64,000 nucleotides of DNA from Actinostola sp. cb2023 (Eukaryota; Cnidaria; Anthozoa; Actiniaria; Actinostolidae). Under the pieces are notes generated by a model. It made no database searches. It saw only the letters and a program-made list of their open reading frames with translations, and was not told the DNA's origin. Position 1 is the stretch's first letter, and each line of letters opens with the position of its first letter. The position numbers and the translations under genes were made by a program. The stretch lies in the NCBI GenBank assembly GCA_033675265.1, contig JAUJYZ010000954.1, forward strand, positions 1 to 64,000. The letters run 5' to 3'. This document shows, one piece after another, positions 11,739-22,079 of the stretch.

Positions 11739-12888
11739 CAGGGGCGGATCCAGGGGGAGGGTTCTGGGGGTTGCAACCCCCCCTATGGATATTTTTTTAA
11801 TACCGCTTGTATAGATATGTCTGTCCGTAGGTCTCTCTTGCACTTTCAGCTCTCTCCCTCGTAAGAATAATATAATTCATTCATACTGAAGCCTTCATAC
11901 TTGTAAGCTCACCCAAGAAGACTCTTCCAAGCATCTTTGTTGGCATTCTCGTACCCAGAGCCCGCTCGTCATTTGGTTTGTCGCTGGCTCTGGGAAACCC
12001 TGTTGCTCGGTCGTCAAATTTTGACGACCAAGTCGTCAGAGCGCATGCTCATACTAAAGACCGCTGAGAGCGGGTACTGTGGAAGAGTCTACTGCATGGC
12101 GACGTAGTGTTCACGTTGGTTTGAATATTCAAACAATGTAACAAGTACACAAGTTTGTACATTTATCTTCGTGTAGCCGTTTAAAAGCCCTTCGACGTTC
12201 ATCACCGGTTCTTCTCTGGCTCTGTTGCGATAAAGGCTGGACGATAAATACATGTTCTAATATAATCTTGCATGTGAACCTTCCTGTCTTCCGCTTTGTT
12301 ATTGTTTCTCTCGAATTATAAAAATATTCCTTTGAATGCTCAAAGCGAGTACGATCGATTGTGTCCAGATTGTGTCTGTAGCCGTTACTTTTATAATTTA
12401 TGTATTGTTAGATCTCCCTTCACGAATTTATGTCTACACATATATAGTTTTTGAAAATAATATTGTATGAAATTACTACAACCGTCGCTGTCATTCGCTT
12501 CGTTCGCTTTGCAACTAGTTTGAATCTTTGTTTATCTCATGGACTAATCAAATACGATCATTCATTGTTGATTTCAACAGCCAATGAAATTCACTAAAAT
12601 TTCAGGGATTCCCAGAGCCAGCGACAAACCAAATGACGAGCGGGCTCTGGGTACGAGAATGCTTTGTTGGATGTCCAATAAACTCAAAATTTTACTGAAA
12701 ATTGAGTTTTGTTGTGTTAATAAAACAACTCCAGATCTCTAAAAATTGCATTTTAGAGCTTGTAGATTTCAAAAATTTCTGGGGGGGCATGCCCCCACAC
12801 CCCCCTAGTAGTTCGCGGCTTTGCCGCTCACACAACACAACGGCCGCAACACAACCCCCTGTTTGACAAAAACCTGGATCCGCCCCTG
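11739..12888. mobile_element. DNA transposon remnant, TIR CAGGGGCGGATCCAGG
   Basis: The ends CAGGGGCGGATCCAGG and CCTGGATCCGCCCCTG are inverted. Both flanks carry ATTAA (11734-11738, 12889-12893). The CAGGGGCGG terminus is a common hAT-like type, but hAT elements normally make 8-bp duplications, so family is uncertain. No transposase ORF. It sits in an intron of the TTAA-element transposase and carries its own nested insert. Confidence 0.75.
11944..12661. mobile_element. 718-bp MITE with 9-bp target duplication
   Basis: TIRs of about 50 bp begin CATTCTCGTACCCAGAGCC and are flanked by a perfect 9-bp direct repeat CTTTGTTGG (11935-11943 and 12662-12670). A 9-bp duplication with long TIRs is typical of Mutator-like elements. 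It has no ORF and is nested in the element at 11739-12888. Confidence 0.88.
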
Positions 12889-13277
12889 ATTAATGATTAT
12901 CGCAGTACCACAATCATTTCATGGATATTTGTTTTGTATGTATGTGATCAAGGTTGGCACTACAACATGACACAGTATTAAATAAAGTTATTATTATTAT
13001 TAGAACAAGGCTTATACTATGGTGCAATTTATACGAAGCGAAGAGAATCAACATAACAAAGTAATTGCGGTCTGGAATTACCTGCTCGCGATAGAAGAAG
13101 TTCAGCCTCTGTTTTTAGTGTCGAGTCAGCAAAGCCAGCGCCGAAGGACTTGATATGGCTCTTGATATCCTTGCTGCAGTTGTCGATTGTAATACATTGG
13201 CAGTTTGCTGGACTGTCAAGACTGCTACCACATGGACCTCCAACAAATGCAGCATAGCTGCACGATGCCATGTCCAA

Positions 13278-13775
13278 TCTGCATTAACTTTACTAAACCG
13301 GCAAGATTGGAGAAGACGGATCCTATTAGTATTTTTAACTTTCAATGGTTTATATTGTACTGCCGTCTTCAAACTGAAGCAATTATCCAACTCGTCCTTG
13401 TTCAATTATCTGACATATACCACGTCTAGACGAGACTTAGATCAAATTACTTCTATCTGATTGGTCAACTGATTACGAGGGGCTGAGCTGAAATATATCT
13501 CAGAAATTTATATTATGGAACATATTGTTCATTATCTTGTTTTCCGTTCGATATGTTCAGTTGCAAATCTACACTTGTTATTAAAGATTTGGCCAATAAC
13601 TGTCATACCAGTATGACCAAACAAACCTACTCGTGTATCCATTTCCATACTATCATTCGTCATTTCCCATACAAATGTTATCACTCTTAATTTTAACTGT
13701 TTTCCGAGGCTAATCCGTTATTTTCTATTATTTAGAAATATCTTTAAAGTTTCCTCCAAACAACACCATAAGTCG
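13278..13775. other. No gene seen (5' region of TTAA-element transposase)
   Basis: It lies between the first recognised transposase exon and the right TIR. A reading frame over 13225-13405 (RFSKVNADWTWHRAAMLHL) could be an extra N-terminal segment joined by a frameshift. Otherwise I see nothing. Confidence 0.4.
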
Positions 13776-14761
13776 GTAATAAATAAGCGGGCTTCCTGTG
13801 TGTAACGCAATCCCTAACGTTGACAATGTTTGAAAAATATTTTCATATCTCTGGTGATTTTCACTAACTCTTCACAAGGTAATGAAATTAGCACACCGAT
13901 GGCCATTGCTATGTATTCTTTACAATCGACTTTCGACAATAGATCATTCTAATTGAACTATATGCCATAAAACTGATAGTAATAACGATGTATCATAAAA
14001 TGTAGCGTGACCCTTCGAACGTACCTTTATATTACGTTACTTCATGGAAAGAAAAATACCTAAAAGTATATCATATTGTTAGAAAATGCTTTAGGAAAGA
14101 TCAAGTATTGTCTACTATTAAATATTAGTAAAGTACAGTTGTTGAAATATTTTATTTCTGTTGTTTATCCAAATTCGAACATCGAAATGCCGTGACAAGA
14201 GAGCTCAAATTTCATAGAAGTGTCACTTACATTTGGCTCTCTTAAAAATCGTAGTTAAAGTAGCCCATGATTTTGAAAGCAGATCCTGAAAGAAGAAACA
14301 ATGCTCTTTCACATGACATGACTCTCATAAGACTTAGCCATGTACCAGTCAACGATTTTGCCCTCTCAATTTTGTCAATTTTATTTGGCAAAATATCGGT
14401 CAAAATAAGTGAAATAATGAGAAATCTCTAAAATATTTAGTTTTTAACTAAATTAACAAAACTACCCCTAAAAATATCACATATTATCTTTGGATTTTGA
14501 TTGTGTAATTCATATCTAGTAATAATCTGAATTTCGATTTTTGTCGAGCAGTTAACGATGTGCGGTGTCAGTCCGTGAAAACCGGTCTGAAAGCTGTCAA
14601 ATGGAAAATGTCGTTTTTTACGGCAAAAATAAAAATCCGAATGAACTAACGAATATATTTCTAGTAATAGGTTACCTAGAGGTATCTTCTGTATTTTTTT
14701 TTGAGAATTTTTATTTTTCTTATTTTGCACACCTCTAGGCGAAATATACTGACGGCCGCTC
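13776..14761 (-). repeat. Right terminal inverted repeat (~986 bp)
   Basis: Inverse of 5909-6890. It ends GACGGCCGCTC directly before TTAA. Confidence 0.9.
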
Positions 14762-14854
14762 TTAAATGTGATAATGTGCGTCCTTCATGCAGTACTGAGA
14801 TACCTCCTCATCTGCAAGAATTGCATGACATAGAAAACGAGGAAAGAGAAGTAT

Positions 14855-15031
14855 ACAGTCGAACCTCTACTAACGGCCACCTCGCCACAACGACCACCCC
14901 TATGTAACGGTCAGCGTTTTTCCCGACCACAAGCAAGTACATACATATTTATTCGTTTCTAAAACCTTCCCATAGCGGCCATCTACACAACGGCCACAAA
15001 ATTTAGTCCCGATGTGGAGAGGTTCGAGTGT
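14855..15031. mobile_element. MITE with ACAGTCGAACCTCT ends, arm A copy
   Basis: The ends ACAGTCGAACCTCT and AGAGGTTCGAGTGT are inverted, and the inside repeats ACGGCCAC-type words. The arm B copy is at about 33790-33966, and a third, diverged copy begins at 63868 and runs off the window. Confidence 0.8.
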
Positions 15032-15467
15032 CATCTTCAATATTATTATACGACGCACGCACGTTTTCGAGTGCAAATACAAGCCTTTTCGAGTGCAAAT
15101 ATACGGCGTTATTCAATGGGTGTTATTACACGGTTCGCAAACCGGTTTGCCGAACCAGTTTTATTTTCATTGGAAAAAGAAAACACACTAAAAAACGACA
15201 GAAAACTACTTCTAATGTAAATAGGGAAACACACAACAACTTTTTAATGAAATCTTTGTAGAAAATAAGAGAAAAACAACAATCTTTTTGGTGAAAAAAA
15301 GCCGAGAAAAGCCAACGAAAAATCTCTTGGGCAGTAAGCGCGCGCTCGATGGCGCATCGATTGTGTGATAGCGCGCACATTCACAAACAAAACACATAAT
15401 CAACTTTTGTACGCTAACAAATAAGCGGCGTTTTTTGGTTAATTTTGTTGTCGTATAATAAACAATT

Positions 15468-15602
15468 TATTACAGTTAGAGTTGTGTAATACGGCTGGAC
15501 ATTTTTACTCGTCTATTTGCATTTTGACTCGCCTACGGCTCATCAAAATACGGCAAGACTCGTAAAAATATCCAGCCGTATTACACAACTCTAACTGTAA
15601 TA
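15468..15602. mobile_element. Foldback element ~135 bp, arm A
   Basis: Almost perfect palindrome. TTATTACAGTTAGAGTTGTG at the left pairs with its inverse at the right, through GTAATACGGCTGGA and AAAAATxTCCAGCCG. The loop reads GCCTACGGC. The arm B copy is at 33219-33353. Confidence 0.9.
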
Positions 15603-16210
15603 ACCTATATATACTATGATCACCTCGGTTGTCATTGTTCCACAAGGGACATTTTTAAATGTTGAAACATCGAACATCCCTCGCGAAAGCTCTAAGTCAA
15701 GCATCGCTCATGAATAGTAATGAGGGACATTTAGACTAAATACCCCTTATTACTATGCATGAGGATGCAAGTCAGTCCCTCATAGAGTGCAATTTAGAAA
15801 AGCGTGAAAAGTAAATCAAACTAAATAACACTAATTAAGGACTATTTTTAAAATAAGTATTCAGTGGACCGTGAATATGAATACGAGTTCAGCCACCTGT
15901 AACGAATGAGAATGATTGTCTCAGTATAGCGTGGATAGTCTATGAAGTAGTCTACAGTAAGAATATAGAGCGACTTTTAAGTTCTATAAACTATTTTATT
16001 TCATTCAGAAATAAATAAATCAATCAATTTATTTATGGTGCTCGACTGAAGTTGAGTCCTTTACTGTCATTAACAAATAGAACATTTTTTCTCCCTATTT
16101 CTTGAGTGTTCTCGGCATTTCCTAAGTGCTTCGTTGAAGCTGTTCTATTTGCTTTTATAGTATAGTAACTATGGATTTTTGATAAAAAAAGAACAAGAAT
16201 GGTGAAAACA

Positions 16211-17607
16211 TTTTTGATTATCGACTGATTAAGCCAGATCGATAGGTTTAGCAAGGTATTCGGACCAGCGTTGGTGGGGGTAGTAAAGGTGTGTGTGGGT
16301 GTTTTATGGGGGGGGGGGGGGAGGAGGGGGAAGTTGATGTTTCCAGTGGGGGGGGGGGGGGGGGTTTTGGTGGAAGATGGCATTGGGATATGGGTACTGG
16401 GAGTTGGAGTGAATTTGTGGGGGGATGGAACGTTGAAGGAAGAGAAGAAAGGAGGGGAGAACTGGAGGTATGTAGCTATGTAGGGTGACAAGTAGAGAAA
16501 TGGATGATAAAGATGGAGAGAGGATATATATAGAGGTGGAATGTATGTAGATTAATAGTGACAAGTGGAGAAATGGATGATAGTAAGGAAAAGAGGAAAG
16601 ATGGAAGTGGAGTGTATGTGGATGAATAGGTTGAGAGGCAGATAGTAGAAAGGTGGAGAAGATATAGGGAAGTGGAATGTATGTGGATTAATAGTGACAA
16701 GTGGGGAAATGGACGATGGAAAAAAGTAAAGAAAAAAGAAGTGGGAAGTATGTAGATAAATAGTGGAAGTAGAGGACTGGATGATTGAATGGATGATTAA
16801 AGCTGGATGATGGAGAAGGGGAAATGAGAGGAATGTAAGTTATGTTGAATCCACAGGGATCCAAGGGGGGGTGGAAATCCAAGGGGGGGGGGGGGGGGAG
16901 GAATTATCTCAAGGGAAAAAGGGTGGAATGGGGGTGGTGGGGGATTATGGGGGATCCAAGCTAATGTGATTGTCAGTTTAAAACTGTGAGTTTATAAAGC
17001 AAGAGTGTGGGGGCAAGGGTCAAACGGAAATGTGGTACGATAGGGATCAACAAACGTAAATGTTAAAAGCCTACATTGTGATGGGAGGACGTGCCGACGA
17101 CCTTAAGATAGTGACACATAATATATGGACGTATGTCGGTAGGATTATAAAAATGGTGTAGGGAATTATATAAGAAAAGAGGTAAAGAAACGTGTGAACT
17201 GATGGGCATAATAGGAGAAAAGGATGGGGCTATTATAGGAATTGAAAATACTATAGGAGTGAATGTGATAAGAAAAGGTTCGGGTCGGTAATGTACCCGT
17301 TATGCTATATACATTGTAACAGTGTACTAGAAGTAAATAAAATTGATATGAATTGAACATGGAAGAATAAGACTAGCATAAATGCTGTGAGCGCGTTTGT
17401 AAACTAAGGCATTCAGATACATGGATTGGAATGTGTATAGTGATGATAGCGCTTGGTATGTGAAGAGATAAGGCGTTAGACGCGCTAAAAGTAGCGTGCG
17501 AAGTGAAATATAGTCAAAAATGTGTTGGTGAATAATGGAGAAGCCAAGCTAGAAATGGGGTAAAATATGAAATAAGTGATGCTTGAAAGGCAGCGTTGGG
17601 GGGTGGA
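16211..17607 (+). repeat. 1.4-kb G-rich unit, copy in arm A
   Basis: Shared nearly base for base with 28791-30186 (same orientation) and 31197-32610 (inverse). It contains several runs of 12 or more G and degenerate repeats of GGAGAAATGGATGAT. Long 'proline/serine' frames on the C-rich strand come from composition. The unit starts at TTTTTGATTATCGACTG and ends at GCAGCGTTGGGGGGTGGA. No TIR and no convincing ORF. The different left and right neighbours of the 28.8-kb copy mark it as a mobile or separately duplicated unit. Confidence 0.85.
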
Positions 17608-17655
17608 TGTCATATGGTGTGATGACATGGGAAGGGCAAGGATGTCATATGAACT

Positions 17656-17758
17656 TGTGGACATTCTTGTGGAAAGTTCTGATGACAGTGACAATGAAGA
17701 GGACACACTTGATGTAGAGTTTGAGAATCTCACAGACATTGTTTTTGCCGACGATTAG
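17656..17758 (+). other. Short acidic reading frame, unassigned
   Basis: An open frame ending at 17758 reads SSDDSDNEEDTLDVEFENLT. The composition looks like a real acidic protein tail, and it lies just outside the inverted-repeat arm. No upstream exon was identified. It may be the end of the mobile gene whose other exons lie on the opposite strand, or chance. Confidence 0.25.
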
Positions 17759-17829
17759 GTCAGTTGTAGGAGCTGTACATGGTATCATTGACAAAGGTAA
17801 TTAAGTGTACAACATTCTTAGTCATAACA

Positions 17830-18297
17830 CTAGCACAGGTATTTGTTTTGCATGTTTATTGAAAAAAGCTCGAATTGGGCTCCCTGTGCTTTTCGGTCAA
17901 AATAGTTTGGGTGGTCGTAGTTTGGGTGGTCGTAGGCAAAGAAAAGGGAACACATTGACTGGAGGCTTTCTAGATGCAGTTCATAGTTGTTCTCTTTTGT
18001 GGCTCTTAAAAAGCGCAGGACCAGCCATACTTTATCTATATAGCTAAGCCAGAACATGGCAGTTTTTCCAAGCTTCCCATTTCGGGCGTTCTCTTTGAAT
18101 TCATTGTAGCGGTCAATTAAGCTAATGCAGTGGCCATGGTGCAAAGTTTGCTCAAGATTTTCCATACATGGATCCTCAGCAACATTATATAATACTTGCT
18201 TGGTGTTTTCATCTAACAAATCTTCACTGCTAGACATGAAGATCTCAAAGAGAAGTCGCTCCAGCGCTCCAGCGTGGACATTCGCTTGCTGGTCCAT
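17830..18297 (-). pseudogene. Mobile-element-type protein fragment
   Basis: A 155-codon frame. The part around MFWLSYIDKVWLVLRFLRAT and the following LHLESLQSM...FFAYDHPNY resembles a segment often seen in uncharacterised repetitive proteins of marine invertebrates. That is from memory and not checked. A short internal repeat (YDHPNYDHPNY) is present. The frame starts ATGGACCAGCAAGCGAATG, a sequence also found in inverse orientation at 3380-3356. It is probably one exon of a degraded mobile gene that continues at 18316-18550. Function unknown. Confidence 0.55.
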
Positions 18298-18315
18298 GGA
18301 CTATTATTGTCATCA

Positions 18316-18550
18316 TTAACAGAAAACATGCATAAAATGATACACGATTTTGGTTGCTAATCTACCCACGTTCTCTGGCTTCTTCGTAATGTCTGGGGAG
18401 CCCATTGTATGAACCTTTCCAATCACTGGTTCTTTGTCATAATTGGCTAGTTTCACAGCAACCAATGAACCTATTTCCAAATTATCCAGACAGCTCTCAA
18501 ACCATCTCGACTGGATCTTGGCGTTCTCTTCGGGTTCTGTATCTACCAGT
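18316..18550 (-). pseudogene. Second exon fragment of the same mobile gene family
   Basis: After an acceptor (TTTGCTCAG near 18556) the frame reads LVDTEPEENAKIQSRWFESC, then LEIGSLVAVKLANYDKEPVI and GKV. It is an SH3/chromo-like small beta stretch by eye only. A second copy at 63565-63816 is longer at the end (DSFKLQYWKGSY) and has a frameshift upstream. The repeated occurrence supports a mobile origin. Confidence 0.55.
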
Positions 18551-19631
18551 GTAAATCTGAGCAAACAATTTGAAGCGAATTAGTGAACACTGGCAAAACA
18601 TTATATAATTATAAGTAATACCATGCCACTGCCACTGAGGGATATTAGTGATTAAATGCCCCCTCAGCCTCGGGAGAGTCAGTAAAAGTCCCTCGGCTGT
18701 AATACCATGATCACCGAGGAAATGAACAAAAATACAGGCTTCATGATCAGTTAACCGGCGCAAAGGAGAATATATTATAGTGTTTTGTGAAAGAGTCTTG
18801 ATTAGACTGTACTCTGGGGAATGCTTCAAGTTGCACATCTTTGTTTCATTTACACAATGAAAGAGTATTAATTAGTAAGTAGAGTACCTGAAGGTACACA
18901 GATCAGAAATGGAGGAAGGTGAGTTTACGCCGCCGAAGTAGAGCATACTGAAAATCGGAGAAAATTGTCGAATAAAATAATACTTCATTGTGTGAAAAAT
19001 AAAGAAAATAAGTGAAGTGGAATATCCTTTGCATTGGTCTTTTGTAGATTTCCTTCTGTTTTGATATTCAGAACATCGTTAACGCATGCGCAATTAAGCA
19101 AAACAATTGTCCCACACGTCTTGAATGCTCGAATTACTCTTAGGTTTGCTCTTGAGTCCCAATGATTGTGTGTACACCTGGTGTATAGAGTGCAATTTAG
19201 AAAAGCTTGAAAGATTAGTGACTAATTAGTATTATTTAAGGTTTAAATAAGTAAGAAATAAGCGGACCGTGACCTTGATTATCTGCCTCTGGGATAGTCA
19301 TGCTAAATTTGCATCAGAATAGCTCAAACCTGTTTCAACGGAAAGTCAAACCCAAGTCTATTTCTGACTAACTGTGACTAAGGAATATATTCGTCAACGA
19401 AACCAGTCTGGCTTAGACTTTCGTGATATGCATTGGTTTTCTTTTTCTGTTCACTTCTCTACTGCCCGACAAACCCTGAGCGAATATCCACTACATAAAA
19501 ATAACATTATTTGCTCTTCAGTCCCCTTCCAACCCCATTCTCTGCCCAAGTTAGTTATCTAGAATGAAGAAAAAAAATTGGACACAATGCAACATGATCG
19601 CATCACAGACATTTACTCCAGCCCAACATAC
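18551..19631. other. No gene seen
   Basis: AT-rich. 19190-19275 resembles 15785-15870 (AGAGTGCAATTTAGAAAAGC, and a later GGACCGTGA), so it is an old dispersed repeat. Nothing else supportable. Confidence 0.5.
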
Positions 19632-20039
19632 ATGTCCAATACTCACCATCTGATACGGATGGTGAAAGTTGATTTACCACGGTATCAGATGGTGAAGTCA
19701 TTAGTATGTGTAAATCATGCATACTGATGATTCAGGAATTGAAATTCATTTTTTTTAATGTATTCAGTAATTAAAAATAAAATTGGCCTTCCTTTCCCCC
19801 CTCCCCTCCCCCCATCTCCACTGACACCCTGTGTGCCAGAGGATGATGGTACCACGGTGCATCTCATTATCCGATGGTGAAATTGGTGGTTTGGTCACCC
19901 AATATATGCATATCGCATATATTACAAGACTTTGCCACAGGGCCGGCTGGATGGTCACCATCGGTACGAGTGGTGACAGATGGTACCACGGTGCATCTCA
20001 TTATCCGATGGTGTCCGATGGTGAAATTGGTGGTTCTAC

Positions 20040-20560
20040 GGCCTTATGAAGCCTTCAGTCTTGCTATTCGTCGTTTGCAAAGAACTAACTATTCATTGTT
20101 TGCAAATAACTATTCAAACAACAACACTACTAACGGCCTTTCGAAGTCTTCAGTCTTGTTATTTCAGTCGCCGATCGCCGTTTGCAAAGAACTAACAACA
20201 ACACTACTAAATATAACGGGAAGCCTTCAGTCTTGTTATTCGTCGTTTGCAAAGAACTAACTATTCGTTGTTTGCAAAGAACTATTAAACAACAACACTA
20301 GTTACGGCCTTTCGAAGTCTTCAGTCTTGTTATTTCAGTCCGGCGCCGATCGTCGTTTGCAAAGAACTAACAACAACACTACTAAATATAACGGGAAGCC
20401 TTCAGTCTTGTTATTCGTCGTTTGCAAAGAACTAACTATTCGTTGTTTGCAAAGAACTATTAAACAACAACACTACTATTTCAGTCGCCGATCGTCGTTT
20501 GCAAAGAACTATAACAACAAACAACAACATGTACACTACTAAATATAACGGGAAGCCTTT
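20040..20560. repeat. Short tandem/dispersed repeats, left inner arm
   Basis: CCTTCAGTCTTG, ATTCGTCGTTTGCAAAGAAC and AACAACACTACTAA words recur several times in a loose tandem order. The inverse is at 21775-22075. Confidence 0.75.
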
Positions 20561-20597
20561 ATAGGTCTAGTCGGTGAACAAGACACGGCTACTAGTT

Positions 20598-21045
20598 ATT
20601 CTTCGTTTTCAAAGCTCACTGCCAAGCCTACTTATATAGTATTAATTCTTCGTTTTAAAAGCTCACTGCAAGCCTACTTATATAGTATTAATTCTTCGTT
20701 TTCAAAGCTCACTGCAAGCCTACTTATATAGTATTAATTCTTCGTTTTCAAAGCTCACTGCCAAGCCTACTTATATAGTATTAATTCTTCGTTTTAAAAG
20801 CTCACTGCAAGCCTACTTATATAGTATTAATTCTTCGTTTTCAAAGCTCACTGCAAGCCTACTTATATAGTATTAATTCTTCGTTTTCAAAGCTCACTGC
20901 CAAGCCTACTTATATAGTATTAATTCTTCGTTTTCAAAGCTCACTGCCAAGCCTACTTATATAGTATTAATTCTTCGTTTTCAAAGCTCACTGCCAAGCC
21001 TACTTATATAGTATTAATTCTTCGTTTTCAAAGCTCACTGCCGAG
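20598..21045. repeat. Tandem array, unit 46-47 bp, about 9 copies
   Basis: The unit contains TTCGTTTTCAAAGCTCACTG followed by CCTACTTATATAGTATTAA. Copies differ by single bases. It is located in the loop of the foldback. Confidence 0.9.
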
Positions 21046-21774
21046 CCAACGAGCTGCACACCATTACTTATTACTTGGACAAGCTCCTGTAAGGAATGCC
21101 CGAGTTATAAAATGTGCTTTGTTTTCTTTTTCGTCACAAAATCGGCAAGTCATCATAATGCACTCTGCACTGACTTGTGCGAATGATTTTGGTCAATTTT
21201 GGGCCTTGTTATTCTGTATTCGCATATTCCACTTAGAGTGCATGGTTTTACCAAGAGACCACTAAAATTACAGCTGTTAAACCTGGTAGCGAAAGTGTGC
21301 CCAAAGACAAAAATAAACTTTGAGCCCTGTCTAGTACACTATAATTCCATTGTTTTCCTTTGTTCTGTTTGGTTAGTCATTTTAGTTAGTCATTTTTCTT
21401 TCACGGGCGAAGTGAAATCATCCTAATACCATTCCTTTCAAAATCAGTTTTGTCATTAATTTAAAAACTCAAATCAAAACAAAACTAGACCGCGCTCAAC
21501 GTTAATAGCGCGCACTCGATGTGCTAAAACAAGTTACCGTGAAATGTTGTAAACTGACATTGGTATACAATGATATCTGTATATTCTGTTACGTGGATCT
21601 ACCGCGAACGTCGTGTGCCGTTTGTAATAAAGCAATTCTATTACGCTAATTAACTACGTATAAACTATATGTCGCTGGAGGTGACATGACATTTAACATC
21701 TCAAATATTACCTATCGCTCTTCGAAAAATTCATGTGTTGTTATTACTCGAAGAAAGGTCACGCCATGATCTAT
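21046..21774. other. No gene seen (loop of foldback)
   Basis: Unique-looking sequence. A 75-codon frame at 21199-21426 has no recognisable features. Confidence 0.5.
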
Positions 21775-22079
21775 GGTCAAAACTTCTTCGAAAGGCCGTT
21801 AAGAGTGTTGTTGTTTAAAATAGTTCTTTGCAAACAACGAATAGTTAGTTCTTTGCAAACGACAAATAACAAGACTGAAGGCTTCCCGTTATATTTAGTA
21901 GTGTGTTGTTGTTAGTTCTTTCCAAACGACGATCGGCGACTGAAACTGATAACAAGACTGAAGACTTCGAAAGGCCGTTAGTAGTGTTGTTGTTTAAAAG
22001 TTCTTTGCAAACAACGAATAGTTCTGTTCTTTGCAAACGACGAATAGCAAGACTGAAGGCTTCATAAGGCCGTAGAACT

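Larger units (their letters stand above)
7130..13277 (-). pseudogene. Spliced DDE-like transposase with C2H2 finger (TTAA element), two lesions
   Basis: Minus-strand exons in order: about 13277-13082, 11710-11492, 11013-10889, 10535-9509, 9376-8386, 8052-7130. AG/GT borders and phases fit throughout; about 1,150 residues in all, with the 5' end uncertain. Readable segments are FGAGFADSTLKTEAELLLSR, then CPRHRDAFGIRW, a CKQC motif, SVRKSLQGLDYI, and a core with TLDWAMKFLPQKYRE, RQDNAGCYHS and SDPQGGKGPCDRKAAT. The Asp residues in these three motifs are candidates for the catalytic acids, though I cannot prove the third. The last exon has a C2H2 finger (FSCPVDGCMSTFQRHCNLERH) near its start. 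Two lesions lie in exon 4: a run of 11 A (9997-10007) that puts the frame off by one, and an in-frame TAG near 9752. Both sides of each lesion are otherwise intact, so decay is recent or these are assembly errors. Confidence 0.82.
5909..14761 (-). mobile_element. 8.85-kb TTAA DNA transposon with ~985-bp TIRs
   Basis: The ends are inverted copies starting GAGCGGCCGTCAG. They are flanked by TTAA at 5905-5908 and 14762-14765. The inverted duplicate at 34061-34064 keeps the uninterrupted site with a single TTAA, which proves insertion with a 4-bp target duplication. TTAA targeting is typical of piggyBac and Kolobok elements. The encoded protein does not look like a piggyBac transposase and I see no THAP domain, so I leave the superfamily open. 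The element carries one spliced transposase gene on the minus strand and several later insertions between 10.6 and 12.9 kb. Confidence 0.92.
3919..17650. repeat. Arm A of large inverted duplication (interrupted)
   Basis: Segments 3919-5908 and 14762-17650 together match, in reverse complement, about 31000-36140 (arm B). The match runs through the recombinase fragment, the hairpins, the AACCTCT-ended MITE, a long foldback and the G-rich 1.4-kb unit. The intervening 8.85 kb is a later transposon insertion that arm B lacks. The left junction with lectin-gene DNA lies just after the GGGTCCC at 3914-3920. The right end is in a 35-bp repeat. Confidence 0.85.

Noticed and set aside
5909..14761. piggyBac assignment from the TTAA duplication
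   Set aside because: The TIR starts GAG rather than the usual CCC/CCT, and the protein core lacks recognisable piggyBac motifs.
16033..16491. Proline/serine-rich ORFs in the G-rich units (also near 28828, 30611, 32250)
   Set aside because: They follow from C-runs and CCAC/TCC-rich composition; frames differ between copies when run lengths change.
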